Position numbers and translations under genes: made by a program. Below are positions 8,861 through 17,289 of a stretch of DNA of 64,000 nucleotides, in pieces. This stretch comes from Rufibacter immobilis (GTDB lineage Bacteria; Bacteroidota; Bacteroidia; Cytophagales; Hymenobacteraceae). The DNA is taken from positions 496,001 to 560,000 of the forward strand of contig NZ_RJJE01000002.1 in the NCBI RefSeq assembly GCF_003721565.1, given 5' to 3'. The notes beneath the pieces are model-generated. The model did not search any database. It worked only from the letters and a program-made list of their open reading frames with translations, and had not been told where the DNA came from. Every line of letters begins with the position of its first letter. The stretch's first letter is position 1.

Positions 8861-9457
8861 TTAGCCTCTGCGCCTTTCCAGCAGAATCATCATCATCAGA
8901 CTCAAAACAATGCGTTCCTGCTCTCCGGCTTCAAAATCACTTTCCTGAGTTACGGTAAACTTTCTCCCAAAAAATGACTTCTGCTTTTGCAGCGTGGCAA
9001 TATGGGTGCCGTCTGGACGGGTAACATGGTAACTGGGGTTGAAGAAGTATCCGGTTAGAATTCCTATGAGAGGAATCTCGCCCAACAGCGCGTCGGCAAC
9101 TTTTACCCAGGCGTTTCCTTCCCGGATAGTAAAATCTTGTTGTTGGTTTTGGTCATAAACCTCATAATGCGCTTTCCAAAGAGAAGCCCAGCCTTTTCGG
9201 GCCACCCGCCCAATTTCAAGGCCAGTATTGTCTCTGAAGATATAGGCGGCAGAAAAGTCTATCCACTGGTTGGCTTTGATCGTGTAAAGTAGTTCAGACT
9301 GTGATTCACTACTGTAAACGTCTACCTCCTCTACAAATTTGAAGAGTTTTTGCCTAACATAACATACCGTAAAGCCATTGGCGTCTTTTACAGTAAAATC
9401 ATTGGCGAGGGTGGTAACCTTGAATTGGAAATCTAAGGGGAAGTCAAGCGCTTGCAT
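8861..9457 (-). CDS. LURP-one/YxjI-like (tubby C-terminal-like) protein
   Basis: 198-residue cytosolic protein without a signal peptide. The run of short antiparallel strands with conserved pairs (FTVKDANGFTVCYVRQK, LEIGRVARKGWASLWKAHYEV, YHVTRPDGTHIATLQK) is what I associate with LURP-one-related/Tubby-C-like proteins, which wrap strands round a central hydrophobic helix; the helix here would be the segment LGEIPLIGILTGYFF. Function in bacteria is not established. A hydrophobic C-terminal stretch LSLMMMILLERRRG ends the protein. Family call is from pattern memory only. Confidence 0.65.
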   Translation of the reverse strand: MQALDFPLDFQFKVTTLANDFTVKDANGFTVCYVRQKLFKFVEEVDVYSSESQSELLYTIKANQWIDFSAAYIFRDNTGLEIGRVARKGWASLWKAHYEVYDQNQQQDFTIREGNAWVKVADALLGEIPLIGILTGYFFNPSYHVTRPDGTHIATLQKQKSFFGRKFTVTQESDFEAGEQERIVLSLMMMILLERRRG

Positions 9458-9588
9458 CTAGTATAGGTTTTTCAATATGTTTAAATGAATAAAATGTTCT
9501 GTGTAAGTAAGCTATTAGTGAAATTCGTTAGCCAGATATGGCAAAAAGGTTCCTAAAGGTTGATGTGTTCAATAAGCAGCCCATGATT

Positions 9589-9629
9589 GCGTTTAGGGGC
9601 TGTTTTTTTCAAAAACAGCCCCTAAACGC
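9589..9629. repeat. Operon-end palindrome, perfect copy
   Basis: 19-bp perfectly paired arms GCGTTTAGGGGCTGTTTTT / AAAAACAGCCCCTAAACGC with a 3-base loop. It ends 3 bp from the stop codon of the minus-strand gene at 9633, so it sits at that transcript's 3' end. Confidence 0.9.
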
Positions 9630-9632
9630 AAT

Positions 9633-11084
9633 TTAGTTCTTGAAGGTAATCCGGCTCAACCGTAGCCCTGCCGATGCCTTGGATGGTCTGTTCACAGCGG
9701 TGATGGTACGCTCGTCCAGCCAAGTGGTGAAGTCTTTTACAAAGGCTACCTGTTTGTCATTGGCCACGTTCAAGCCCACGGCTTTAGGGGCTTCTGAGGC
9801 ACCCGTAAGCAAGTGGATGGAGCGGGTGTAGAGATCAGTTTTGCCTTTGAGGGTTTCCAGGGTGAGCAATTGCAGGCGGTTGCCTACTAAGTGAGCACTG
9901 TAGGAAATCCCGGCGAATCCTTCTGAGGCAGGCGCCAACTGGTTTTTGAGGATCACTGAGTTCCAGGTGGGGTGCAGATACTCATCATAGGCAAACAGCA
10001 GAAGTTCCTTGGCATGGTAGTCGCTGTTCTCGCCGCCGTCTGTGTATTTCTTTTCAGTAATGACCAAGGTTTGCCCTTCATTGCTGATCAGGATGTCTGA
10101 GAGATAAATGTCCTCCAGGCGTTTGGCGTTAGTGGATTTAGTTACTTGCGCCATGAAATCGGGCGTGAACCTGAATTCATCCGCAAACCGCATTTTGCCG
10201 GCGGCATAATCAAACCGAACCATTTTAAGGCTGTAGTAGTCACCGGTCTTCTCCTCGGCCACCAGCACGGCCGCGTACAGGCTGCTGTCTTGGTGCAGTT
10301 TGAAATGCGTGTCCATCACGTACACTTTGGTGCTGTCAAACACGCCGCCCAGCATCACTTCCATCACCTTGATTTCATTGTCGCGGTTATTGTAGCGGCG
10401 CACGCTCAGGCGCATGGAGTTGCTGGTGAGAACGCTCACGAATTGGTTGCCGTGGTTGTCAATCTGTACCTGGGCGCTCACCTGGGGGCCAGCCCCGGCA
10501 AGATCATAGGATCTGTCTTTGATTTTAGCCAAGGAAGCATCATACACAGCGGCTCTGATAGACCGCAGTTCCTCATTTTGGGTGATGGAGTGATAGGTTA
10601 CCAGCTTAGAACCATCTGCCGAGGTGGCTACCGCAAGTCGTCTGCTGCGGCTGGGAGCCTCCAGTAGTTTGGTTTGCTTCAGCTCTTTCCCCGTACTAAC
10701 GTCAAACAACCGGCCGTAGAGGGCCTGGCTTCCCTGGTCTGCCTGTACTCTGTGGGTAATGAGCAAAGCGGTCTCCTTGTTCTGGGAGAATGCCTCTACA
10801 GTTTCCTGCCCAAACAACTTCACCGGGGTAGACCACGCCGCTTTCAGATCGGCTCCATAGCGTTCAACGGCATAGGTGTTGTCTGACTTTCTGCTCAGGA
10901 TAACGAAATCTGTGGGGCTGACGGTGAACGCCTTCTTAGGAATACGCTGGTTGTACTGGTCGCCAGAAGATTCAGGAACATAGGTAAACGCGGCAGACTT
11001 GATCCGTTGCGCCTGAGTGGGGTTCATTTGCAGAAGCAAACCTGCCAGCAGGAGATAAAAAAAGAATGGGGAATTGAAACGCAT
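9633..11084 (-). CDS. Secreted protein of unknown function
   Basis: 483-residue exported protein. The start at 11084 gives a clean signal peptide (MRFNSPFFFYLLLAGLLL ... TQAQ); a reading from 11138 would add 18 residues and begin upstream of the promoter-like box at 11107-11114. The mature part is strand-rich with repeating units of the type LVxxxYDxxLxP and KMVRFDYAAGKMRF, which suggests a beta-propeller-like fold, but no family is recognised. No lipobox, so probably periplasmic or outer-surface. Expressed alone between a palindrome at its 3' end and its own promoter. Confidence 0.75.
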   Translation of the reverse strand: MRFNSPFFFYLLLAGLLLQMNPTQAQRIKSAAFTYVPESSGDQYNQRIPKKAFTVSPTDFVILSRKSDNTYAVERYGADLKAAWSTPVKLFGQETVEAFSQNKETALLITHRVQADQGSQALYGRLFDVSTGKELKQTKLLEAPSRSRRLAVATSADGSKLVTYHSITQNEELRSIRAAVYDASLAKIKDRSYDLAGAGPQVSAQVQIDNHGNQFVSVLTSNSMRLSVRRYNNRDNEIKVMEVMLGGVFDSTKVYVMDTHFKLHQDSSLYAAVLVAEEKTGDYYSLKMVRFDYAAGKMRFADEFRFTPDFMAQVTKSTNAKRLEDIYLSDILISNEGQTLVITEKKYTDGGENSDYHAKELLLFAYDEYLHPTWNSVILKNQLAPASEGFAGISYSAHLVGNRLQLLTLETLKGKTDLYTRSIHLLTGASEAPKAVGLNVANDKQVAFVKDFTTWLDERTITAVNRPSKASAGLRLSRITFKN

Positions 11085-11106
11085 AAAACCTGTCAAATTA
11101 TTTCTG

Positions 11107-11114
11107 CAAATATA
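11107..11114 (-). promoter_or_regulatory. -7 box TATATTTG upstream of the secreted-protein gene
   Basis: On the minus strand TATATTTG fits TANNTTTG and lies 22 bases before the chosen start codon at 11084. No clear -33 TTG at normal spacing. It argues against the longer reading frame. Confidence 0.45.
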
Positions 11115-11526
11115 CCGGTTAACAGCCAGTAGAGCCACATTTTATATTTTTCTGGGTAGCAGAGGAAAAGTGCAATGCAGATGTAATTAGCTAGTGATAA
11201 AAGAATTGTGAAATTAATTACTTAACTTTGCGACCGATTTTGAAATAGCCAAAATTGAATATATCCTTTACCTATTTAACATTGGAATATGTGATTACTC
11301 GCTTTTGCTGTGTGGAAAACTATTTCTTGACAGAAGGCTAACCCAGGGCCTATATGCCCGTACATTCTTAGGCTTATCGGAATAGTGATAAGACTCTGAA
11401 AGGAGAACGCCAAGTAAAGCAGTTTATGATTATTTAACAGAAACATAGTTTCTCGTTAATCATAAAGAAGAGTTAAAGTCCGTATTTTGTTTTATAACTT
11501 AATGAAACACAATTAATTAGTAGCTT
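11115..11526. other. AT-rich intergenic stretch, nothing recognised
   Basis: About 410 bp markedly richer in A/T than its surroundings, between divergent genes. It holds a TAACTTTG box (11223-11230, plus strand) that could be a -7 element, but no convincing -33 partner. No ORF, hairpin-plus-T-run or palindrome copy is seen. A small RNA or a long leader of the gene at 11527 is possible. Confidence 0.35.
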
Positions 11527-11757
11527 ATGAAATTTATTTTTAAGATGTTTGTTTTGGTGGGAATGATCTTGGTAGGAAAGTTTATGAAAGACGAACCAAG
11601 CAATGAAGTAGGGAAGAAAGGAGAGATTAAAACAAGCGAGACCTATTCTCTAAACGCTCAAGAAGCTACTCCGGTAACAAAACAGACAAATAACAGTACA
11701 ACACCAACCACTAAAAAAGAAGATTCGGAAAAAACTTTTACATACGCCTTCAATTAA
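11527..11757 (+). CDS. Small hypothetical membrane-anchored or secreted protein
   Basis: 76 residues: a hydrophobic N-terminal segment (KFIFKMFVLVGMILVGKFM, preceded by Met) and then a hydrophilic Thr/Lys/Asn-rich tail without recognisable domain. It could be exported or tethered to the inner membrane. Base composition matches the AT-rich surroundings rather than neighbouring genes. It ends 36 bp before the convergent recG stop. Support is only an open frame with a plausible signal anchor, so it may be a chance ORF. Confidence 0.4.
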   Translation: MKFIFKMFVLVGMILVGKFMKDEPSNEVGKKGEIKTSETYSLNAQEATPVTKQTNNSTTPTTKKEDSEKTFTYAFN

Positions 11758-11793
11758 TCCTCCCTCTTTTTAAGCAAAGACTCAGACTCAGGT

Positions 11794-13890
11794 CTAGCTG
11801 ATCCGGCTCCAGTTCACGGTGTTATGGCTCAGCGACCGGATGTGCCGCAACAAGTTGGTATGCTCCGGAAGACTTAAGTCCGGGTCTTTTTCTATGATCT
11901 CAAGTGCCGCCGCCCGGCTCTCCTTCAGGATCTTGGCATCCTTGGCCAGATCAGCAATTAAAAGATCCAGTACGCCGCTTTGTTGGGTGCCCATTAAATC
12001 GCCAGGTCCGCGCAGCTTCAGGTCAATGTCAGCGATCTCAAAGCCGTTGTTGGTGCGTACCATGGTTTCAATGCGCGTTTTCCCCTCTTTGCTGAGTTTA
12101 TACCCCGTCATTAAGACACAGTAGCTCTGGTCTGCGCCCCGGCCCACACGGCCCCGCAACTGGTGCAGCTGCGCCAACCCAAACCGCTCAGCATTCTCAA
12201 TCACCATTACGCTGGCATTGGGCACATTCACACCCACCTCAATCACGGTAGTGGCTACCATAATATGGGTTTCATGCTTCAGGAAGCGCTGCATCTCAAA
12301 GTCTTTGTCCTGCGGCTTCATTTTGCCGTGTACCATGCTCACGCGGTACTCTGGGAAAGCGCGGGTCACGCTCTCGTAGCCGTCCATCAGGTCTTTGTAC
12401 TCCAAGCCCTCAGATTCCTCAATAAGCGGATACACAATATACGCCTGCCTACCCAGTTTAAGTTGCTCCTTGATAAACCCGAACACCCGCAGGCGGTTGG
12501 CGTCATAGCGGTGCACCGTGATAATTTCTTTTCGGCCGGCGGGTAGCTCGTCAATTACTGAGACTTCCAGGTCGCCATACAACGTCATGGCCAGTGTGCG
12601 GGGGATAGGCGTGGCCGTCATGACCAGCACATGCGGAATGATGCGTGGGTTCTTCTGCCAGAGTTTAGAGCGCTGGGCCACACCAAAACGGTGCTGCTCG
12701 TCTACTATACACAAACCCAGGTTCTGGAACTGTACTTCGTCTTCTAAAAGCGCGTGCGTGCCTACAATCATCTGCATCTCGCCGCTGCGCAGCTGCTCGT
12801 GCAGCACCCGGCGCTCAGCTTTCTTGGTGGAACCGGTGAGTTTACCCAGTACAATGCCCAATTTATCGGCGTACTGTTTCAGGCCCTGATAATGTTGGTC
12901 GGCGAGGATTTCTGTGGGGGCCATGATGCAGGCTTGGGCGCCGTTGTCGGTGGCCAGGAGCATGGTCACGAAGGCTACAATGGTTTTGCCGCTGCCCACA
13001 TCGCCCTGTAGCAAACGGTTCATCTGCTTGCCGCTCGTCACATCCTGGTAGATTTCGCGCACCACGCGCTTTTGGGCATTGGTGAGGTCAAAGGGCAGGT
13101 GGTTTTTATAGAACTCAGTGAGCGTGGGGGTCTTGCTGAAAATCTGACCGGCCAGTTCGGCTTTGCGTTTGGTGGCGGTGCGCAACAGCTTGAGCTGGGT
13201 GTAGAACAGTTCCTCAAACTTCAGCCGGAAGCGGGCAGCCGCCAGTGTGTCCCAGTTCTTGGGGAAGTGGATCTGCAGCATGGCCTCCCGTTTGGACACC
13301 ATGCGGTACCGGTCCACCAACTCGGGCGTGAGGGTTTCAGAGAGGTGCGTGGGGGCCTGTTTGAGGAGCTCATACAGCATACGGCCAATGGTCTTGCTCT
13401 CTACGCGGTGGTTCTTGAGCTTCTCTGTGGTGTGGTAAACTGGCTGCAAAAACGTTTGTTCCTGCTTTATCTCTGAGGTTTCCTCCAGCTCAGGGTGCGC
13501 CATGTTGAACTTGCCGTTAAACAGGCTGGGCTTCCCGAAGGCGATGTACTCATGGTTCACCTTCAGCTGGGTGGTCATGAACTTCACGCCTTTGAACCAG
13601 ACCAGTTCCATCTCGCCGGAGGCATCCCGAATAATGGCCGAGAGGCGCTGTTTCCGGCCTTCGCCCAAGAGATTCTTCTCCAGGATGCGGCCTTTGATCT
13701 GCACGTACTGCATGTCCTCGGTGAGTTCCGCAACCTGGTGGAACTGAGTGCGGTCCATGTACCGGAAGGGGTAGTGTTGGATGAGATCGCCGTAGGTGAA
13801 GATGCCCAGCTCAGTCTGCAGCAGGGTAGCCCGCTGCGGCCCAACGCCCTTGAGAAACTCTATTTTGGTATGGAAAAAGCCTGATGACAC
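11794..13890 (-). CDS. recG: ATP-dependent DNA helicase RecG
   Basis: 698 residues, the normal RecG length. RecG reverses stalled replication forks and processes branched recombination intermediates. The N-terminal wedge/OB domain (about 1-170; QIKGRILEKNLLGEG) precedes the helicase core with Walker A LLQGDVGSGKT, DEXH box LCIVDEQHRFG, motif III VMTATPIPRTLAMT and motif VI QLRGRVGRG, then the family's LRGPGDLMGTQQSG. The start codon is GTG (13888-13890). Two palindrome copies separate it from the gene at 14081. Nothing about the sequence is unusual. Confidence 0.97.
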   Translation of the reverse strand: MSSGFFHTKIEFLKGVGPQRATLLQTELGIFTYGDLIQHYPFRYMDRTQFHQVAELTEDMQYVQIKGRILEKNLLGEGRKQRLSAIIRDASGEMELVWFKGVKFMTTQLKVNHEYIAFGKPSLFNGKFNMAHPELEETSEIKQEQTFLQPVYHTTEKLKNHRVESKTIGRMLYELLKQAPTHLSETLTPELVDRYRMVSKREAMLQIHFPKNWDTLAAARFRLKFEELFYTQLKLLRTATKRKAELAGQIFSKTPTLTEFYKNHLPFDLTNAQKRVVREIYQDVTSGKQMNRLLQGDVGSGKTIVAFVTMLLATDNGAQACIMAPTEILADQHYQGLKQYADKLGIVLGKLTGSTKKAERRVLHEQLRSGEMQMIVGTHALLEDEVQFQNLGLCIVDEQHRFGVAQRSKLWQKNPRIIPHVLVMTATPIPRTLAMTLYGDLEVSVIDELPAGRKEIITVHRYDANRLRVFGFIKEQLKLGRQAYIVYPLIEESEGLEYKDLMDGYESVTRAFPEYRVSMVHGKMKPQDKDFEMQRFLKHETHIMVATTVIEVGVNVPNASVMVIENAERFGLAQLHQLRGRVGRGADQSYCVLMTGYKLSKEGKTRIETMVRTNNGFEIADIDLKLRGPGDLMGTQQSGVLDLLIADLAKDAKILKESRAAALEIIEKDPDLSLPEHTNLLRHIRSLSHNTVNWSRIS

Positions 13891-13902
13891 GTGGTGGAAG
13901 AA

Positions 13903-13956
13903 GCTTCGTGTTTAGCGGCTGTTTTTCCAGAATCTGCCCGAAAACAGCCGCGAAGC
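13903..13956. repeat. Operon-end palindrome, large-loop variant
   Basis: GCTTCG, TGTTTA, GCGGCTGTTTT, 14-base loop, AAAACAGCCGCGAAGC. The outer six bases pair after skipping TGTTTA, so the copy is rearranged but still a hairpin. It lies just upstream of recG's start and 3' of the hydroxyisourate hydrolase gene. Confidence 0.65.
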
Positions 13957-14010
13957 CGCCCTGTAAAATTACGCAAAAGATGGCAGGCCAACCAATTCCT
14001 GGTGGTATTC

Positions 14011-14049
14011 TGTTTTGGGCCTTTTTTCAGAAAAAGAGCCGCTAAACGC
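14011..14049. repeat. Operon-end palindrome, hybrid arms
   Basis: Left arm TGTTTTGGGCCTTTTTT of the second arm type, right arm AAAAAGAGCCGCTAAACGCC of the first type. It lies 31 bp after the stop codon of the gene at 14081. Confidence 0.75.
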
Positions 14050-14080
14050 CTTTGGCTGGTACCAGTAATGGGTTTGTGCC

Positions 14081-14488
14081 TCAGTTACCCCGGTAGGTGC
14101 TGTATCCGTAGGGCGAGAGCGTGATGGGCACGTGGTAATGGTCCTTGTCCCTGATCTGGAAAACCACCTCAACAAACGGGTAGAAGCTCTCTTGCCGCTG
14201 CGCCTTAAAATAAGCGTCTACCAGAAACGTGAGCCTATAGATGCCTTTGCCCGCCTGCGGATACGGCAGGAAATCTTTGATGCGGCCGTTCTCATCGGTC
14301 ACTTTGGTGTCTACCAAAGACCAGGTTTTGCGCTGCTCGTCCTGCTTTTCCAGCTTTACGGTAACGCCGGGGGCGGGTTTGCCGGTGGAAATGTCCAGAA
14401 TGTGACTGGATAACTGGTGGGTTTGCGTTTGGCCATGCGCCATTGCACAGCATACGCTTAATAAGAGACTCAGGAATATCTTTTTCAT
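14081..14488 (-). CDS. uraH: Secreted 5-hydroxyisourate hydrolase (transthyretin-like)
   Basis: 135 residues. Hydrolyses 5-hydroxyisourate from urate oxidation. The family's N-terminal SSHILDISTGKPAPGVTVKLE, the RLTF / FYPFVEVVFQI strands and HYHVPITLSPYGYSTYRGN are present; these carry the catalytic His, Arg and His positions. The family's terminal YRGS is YRGN here. A signal peptide (MKKIFLSLLLSVCCAMAHGQ) implies a periplasmic enzyme, as in some proteobacteria. No other urate or purine-catabolism gene is in the window. An upstream in-frame start at 14507 would destroy the signal peptide. Confidence 0.9.
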   Translation of the reverse strand: MKKIFLSLLLSVCCAMAHGQTQTHQLSSHILDISTGKPAPGVTVKLEKQDEQRKTWSLVDTKVTDENGRIKDFLPYPQAGKGIYRLTFLVDAYFKAQRQESFYPFVEVVFQIRDKDHYHVPITLSPYGYSTYRGN

Positions 14489-14504
14489 GGGTTTGTTCTT
14501 TCTG

Positions 14505-14512
14505 CAAAATTA
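14505..14512 (-). promoter_or_regulatory. -7 box TAATTTTG before uraH
   Basis: TAATTTTG on the minus strand fits TANNTTTG and is 16 bases upstream of the start codon. No -33 element at standard spacing was found. Confidence 0.4.
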
Positions 14513-14553
14513 CCGGAGGCCACCGCCAAAAGCATTGACCTGGGGCAACGTTT

Positions 14554-15123
14554 TCAGAGTTTAGCTTTTAAACGGCTGAGCGTGGAGGGGGAGAGGCCCA
14601 GGTAGGAGGCCGCCATCTTGTTGGAAACCCGCCGCAGGAAATCTGGTTGGTGCTGAATCACCCAGCGTATCTTCTCCAGCGCGTCAAACCCCTGAAAACC
14701 ATAGATTCTTTTCTGGGCGGTGATAAAACCCAGTTCCAGTATCTGCCGGTAAATGAGCCCGAACTGCGGAATGGTGTCTACCAGTGTATAGAAGTCGGCT
14801 CTGGAAATTTGCAGAAGTTCTGATGCCTCAATGGTTTGCAGGTACTCAAAGGCGGGGCTGTGCTCAATGAAGCTTGGCAGCGCCGTCCCGAAGCCTCCTT
14901 CAAACGCGAAAAACCGGGAAGTTTCCAGCCCGTCTTTGTTGATGGTGTAGAGCCGCAGACAGCCTTTGTTCACAAAGTAGTAGTGCTGGCAAGTCTCTCC
15001 GTAGTGCAGCAGAATCTGGTTCCGTCTGGTTTTGCGTAGGGTGAAATGCGAGCAGATGAACTCTATGGAATCCTCAGTCAGTTGGGTTCTGTTTTTCAGG
15101 AAGGTCTTGAGCAGGGTGTGCAT
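14554..15123 (-). CDS. Crp/Fnr-family transcriptional regulator
   Basis: 189 residues with an N-terminal cyclic-nucleotide-binding-type beta-roll (QILLHYGETCQHYYFVNKGCLRLYTINKDG) and a C-terminal helix-turn-helix (NKMAASYLGLSPSTLSRLKAKL). This short Crp-like type is abundant in Bacteroidota. The phosphate-binding Arg-Ser motif of true cAMP-responsive proteins is not evident and no cysteine cluster for Fe-S is present, so the signal is unknown. It ends 66 bp from uraH's start on the same strand and might be autoregulatory or control its neighbour. Confidence 0.88.
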   Translation of the reverse strand: MHTLLKTFLKNRTQLTEDSIEFICSHFTLRKTRRNQILLHYGETCQHYYFVNKGCLRLYTINKDGLETSRFFAFEGGFGTALPSFIEHSPAFEYLQTIEASELLQISRADFYTLVDTIPQFGLIYRQILELGFITAQKRIYGFQGFDALEKIRWVIQHQPDFLRRVSNKMAASYLGLSPSTLSRLKAKL

Positions 15124-15183
15124 GGCGTTGGCAGGCCACGCTTCGGGCGGAGCCTACTCCCATAACCTTTCTGGGCCTAAGTT

Positions 15184-15219
15184 GTTTTTGGCCTGATTTT
15201 GAAAAAAGAGCCGCTAAAC
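15184..15219. repeat. Operon-end palindrome, hybrid arms
   Basis: GTTTTTGGCCTGATTTT then AAAAAAGAGCCGCTAAAC, 18 bp after the stop codon of the metallophosphoesterase gene. One arm of each sequence type. Confidence 0.75.
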
Positions 15220-15237
15220 AGGAAAAGGAAAAGGTAT

Positions 15238-16557
15238 TTACAGAAGCACGGGCTCTCCCAGATCATCGGTCTTGAATTCTTGCCGTTGGCGCACCAGAAG
15301 ACCTTTGGTACGGCCTGTTTTCTTCCCGGTGCCGTGTTTCACATCAATCTTAATGACTTTGTCTTCATAGTCCAGCGTAACGTCTTCTACCACAGAATGC
15401 CCTATCACTATTTTGGAGGCTCCGTAGAAAGCCAGCGTCTGTTCCAGTTCCTGTTGGGTGGTTTTGTGCAGGTTGGCGTTCAGGGGATCATTGAACAGGA
15501 AAACTGTTTTATAGAGCAGGCCCAGGGAGAGGCTCCGGTCCCAATATGGGCTGTCATAGGAACCAAGTACCAGTTTTTCTTTAGGGCTGCCGGTTCCTTT
15601 CTGGTAAGGAGTGCCGTAGTGGTTTCTGGCTATCTGGTTCAGGTCAGCGAGCTGTAGCCGGGCCTGTATGTGTTTGGGCGTAAGGCCCGCGTGCACAAAG
15701 AGGTAAGGCCCTATTCGTTCTGCAATGTTCTTGGCTCTCAGCCACTGGCCCAGTTCTGAGGCAGGCGAGTATAAAAATTGGGCCGCGGAATCCCAGCGGG
15801 ATGCTCCGCTGATCTGTTTGGCTACCTCGTGGTACTTATAATCGGCGTAGGAGTGGTCGCCGTAGAGTTTCATGATCTCATGGTTGCCCAGGATATAGTG
15901 CACCTTGCCCCCGTGCTGGGCGGCTTCGGCCTCCAGGTGGTAGATAAGCCAAAGTACCTGGGTTTCGTTGCTCCCACGGTCTACCATGTCTCCGTTCAGG
16001 ACCAGGTGGCCCCGGCCGAAGGTCCAGTTGTAGTGCTGGTCCATGACTCCGTTACTGATCAGGAAGCTATAGAAGGCATCAAAGTTTCCCTCAATGTCTG
16101 AGATAGCCAGTAGGCGGTCCGGCAAAGGATAGGTGTCTGGTCCCGGGAGGTAAGGCTTTTTGATGAATACCTGAAACGAGTCTCTGTCTGGGTTAGCTGC
16201 CCGCACCGTAACCGGTTGGTTGGGATTGAATGCCGCTTTCTTCAGTTCATTCTGAGGAGAGACGTAAAATTGCTGTTCCCCGAAAATATAAGGGCCGTCT
16301 ACGCCGTCTAGCTGGGTAGGCACCACTTTGTTCCTGGCAAATCCGAATTCCTCGCCATTGAACAAGGCATCTACCCCAGACCAGTGGAAGCGGTAAACGC
16401 CGCTCTTCTCGTCCATGAAACTCTGCCCCAAAAACAAAGTGGTAAGTACACCATAGGCCACTACAGCCAAAGCACCCCATTTCACGGTTTTCTTCAGGAG
16501 TTGCGCAAATCTTTTGGGTTGCTTGAGAGCTGCTTTCTTAGGGTTCTGGACTAACAT
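15238..16557 (-). CDS. Membrane-anchored metallophosphoesterase
   Basis: 439 residues. A basic N-terminus and one hydrophobic segment (VKWGALAVVAYGVLTTLFLG, about residues 30-50) anchor it, with the bulk outside the cytoplasm. The calcineurin-like core has all metal-site motifs: AISDIEGNFDAF (D-x-x-x-N variant of DxH), LNGDMVDRGS, LGNHEIM, a distal FVHAGL and IGHSVVED. This resembles Shewanella-type PPP-like phosphatases and diadenosine tetraphosphatase relatives. The first motif has Asp-Ile-Glu in place of Asp-x-His, which may alter metal choice or activity. Substrate unknown. Confidence 0.85.
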   Translation of the reverse strand: MLVQNPKKAALKQPKRFAQLLKKTVKWGALAVVAYGVLTTLFLGQSFMDEKSGVYRFHWSGVDALFNGEEFGFARNKVVPTQLDGVDGPYIFGEQQFYVSPQNELKKAAFNPNQPVTVRAANPDRDSFQVFIKKPYLPGPDTYPLPDRLLAISDIEGNFDAFYSFLISNGVMDQHYNWTFGRGHLVLNGDMVDRGSNETQVLWLIYHLEAEAAQHGGKVHYILGNHEIMKLYGDHSYADYKYHEVAKQISGASRWDSAAQFLYSPASELGQWLRAKNIAERIGPYLFVHAGLTPKHIQARLQLADLNQIARNHYGTPYQKGTGSPKEKLVLGSYDSPYWDRSLSLGLLYKTVFLFNDPLNANLHKTTQQELEQTLAFYGASKIVIGHSVVEDVTLDYEDKVIKIDVKHGTGKKTGRTKGLLVRQRQEFKTDDLGEPVLL

Positions 16558-16647
16558 GTGGTGCTAGAGCGTGAGAATAGAACCCCAAGATGGATAAAAA
16601 ACTTAAAAGCAGGAAAACACTAGTGGCGGAAAAGATTATACTGTTCC

Positions 16648-16685
16648 CGTTTTTGGCCTGATTTCAGAAAAAGAGCCTCTAAACG
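16648..16685. repeat. Operon-end palindrome, hybrid arms
   Basis: CGTTTTTGGCCTGATTTCAG then AAAAAGAGCCTCTAAACG, 4 bp after the gldD stop codon. It ends the mutY-ssb-gldE-gldD unit; there is no copy inside that unit. Confidence 0.8.
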
Positions 16686-16689
16686 CAAT

Positions 16690-17289
16690 TTACTTTACCT
16701 GCTCCGTCCAGTGTAACGTGTTGAGTAAATGCACCACGTCTTTTTTCAGGTACTCAATTACCGGCGCCAGGGAGTCATTGGCGGTGGCGGTTCTGAAATA
16801 TAGCGCCCCCCGGAAGAAGTGTTTGGTGCTGTCTGTGAGGTAAAACTGGAACTGGCTGGGCACCTCGCCCTCCAGCTCAAACACGCTGGCGGTAATGCCG
16901 GTTGGCGTCTTGATCTGGCTTTCCTCAATGGCGTAGGCCTTGATCTGGTGCCGGCCGGTGAGCTTGCGGGCATCCTCCACCAGCTCATTGAATTTCTTAG
17001 GGTCCTGGTTGAAGTTCTTGTACGTAAGCTGAATATTGGCTTTGAACCGAGGGTAGTAAATGTCTATCCAGTGGGGCTCCGCAATGCGGGAAGAATCTTT
17101 CAGGATTTTGGCGTAGACAGAATGCTCAAAAGTATACGGGTGCAACTCCTGCAAAGGCTGGTATTGGGCTACCGGTAAGTCAATACGGTTATAGCCTTTG
17201 GGCTTGGGCGTATATTCTTCGGCGCAGCCAGTTAAGGTGAAGATGCCGCACAGGGCGGTGAGCAAATACAACAGGTTATTCTTTTTCAT
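16690..17289 (-). CDS. gldD: Gliding-motility lipoprotein GldD
   Basis: 199-residue lipoprotein (MKKNNLLYLL, lipobox TLTGC, Cys22). The segment YTPKPKGYNRIDLP directly after the anchor is characteristic of GldD, an essential gliding and type IX secretion-associated envelope protein of Bacteroidota with unresolved biochemical role. The start at 17289 overlaps the end of gldE by 14 bp, implying translational coupling; a longer reading from 17307 adds MYPIRR. Gene order mutY-ssb-gldE-gldD is conserved in the phylum, including in species not known to glide. Confidence 0.93.
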   Translation of the reverse strand: MKKNNLLYLLTALCGIFTLTGCAEEYTPKPKGYNRIDLPVAQYQPLQELHPYTFEHSVYAKILKDSSRIAEPHWIDIYYPRFKANIQLTYKNFNQDPKKFNELVEDARKLTGRHQIKAYAIEESQIKTPTGITASVFELEGEVPSQFQFYLTDSTKHFFRGALYFRTATANDSLAPVIEYLKKDVVHLLNTLHWTEQVK

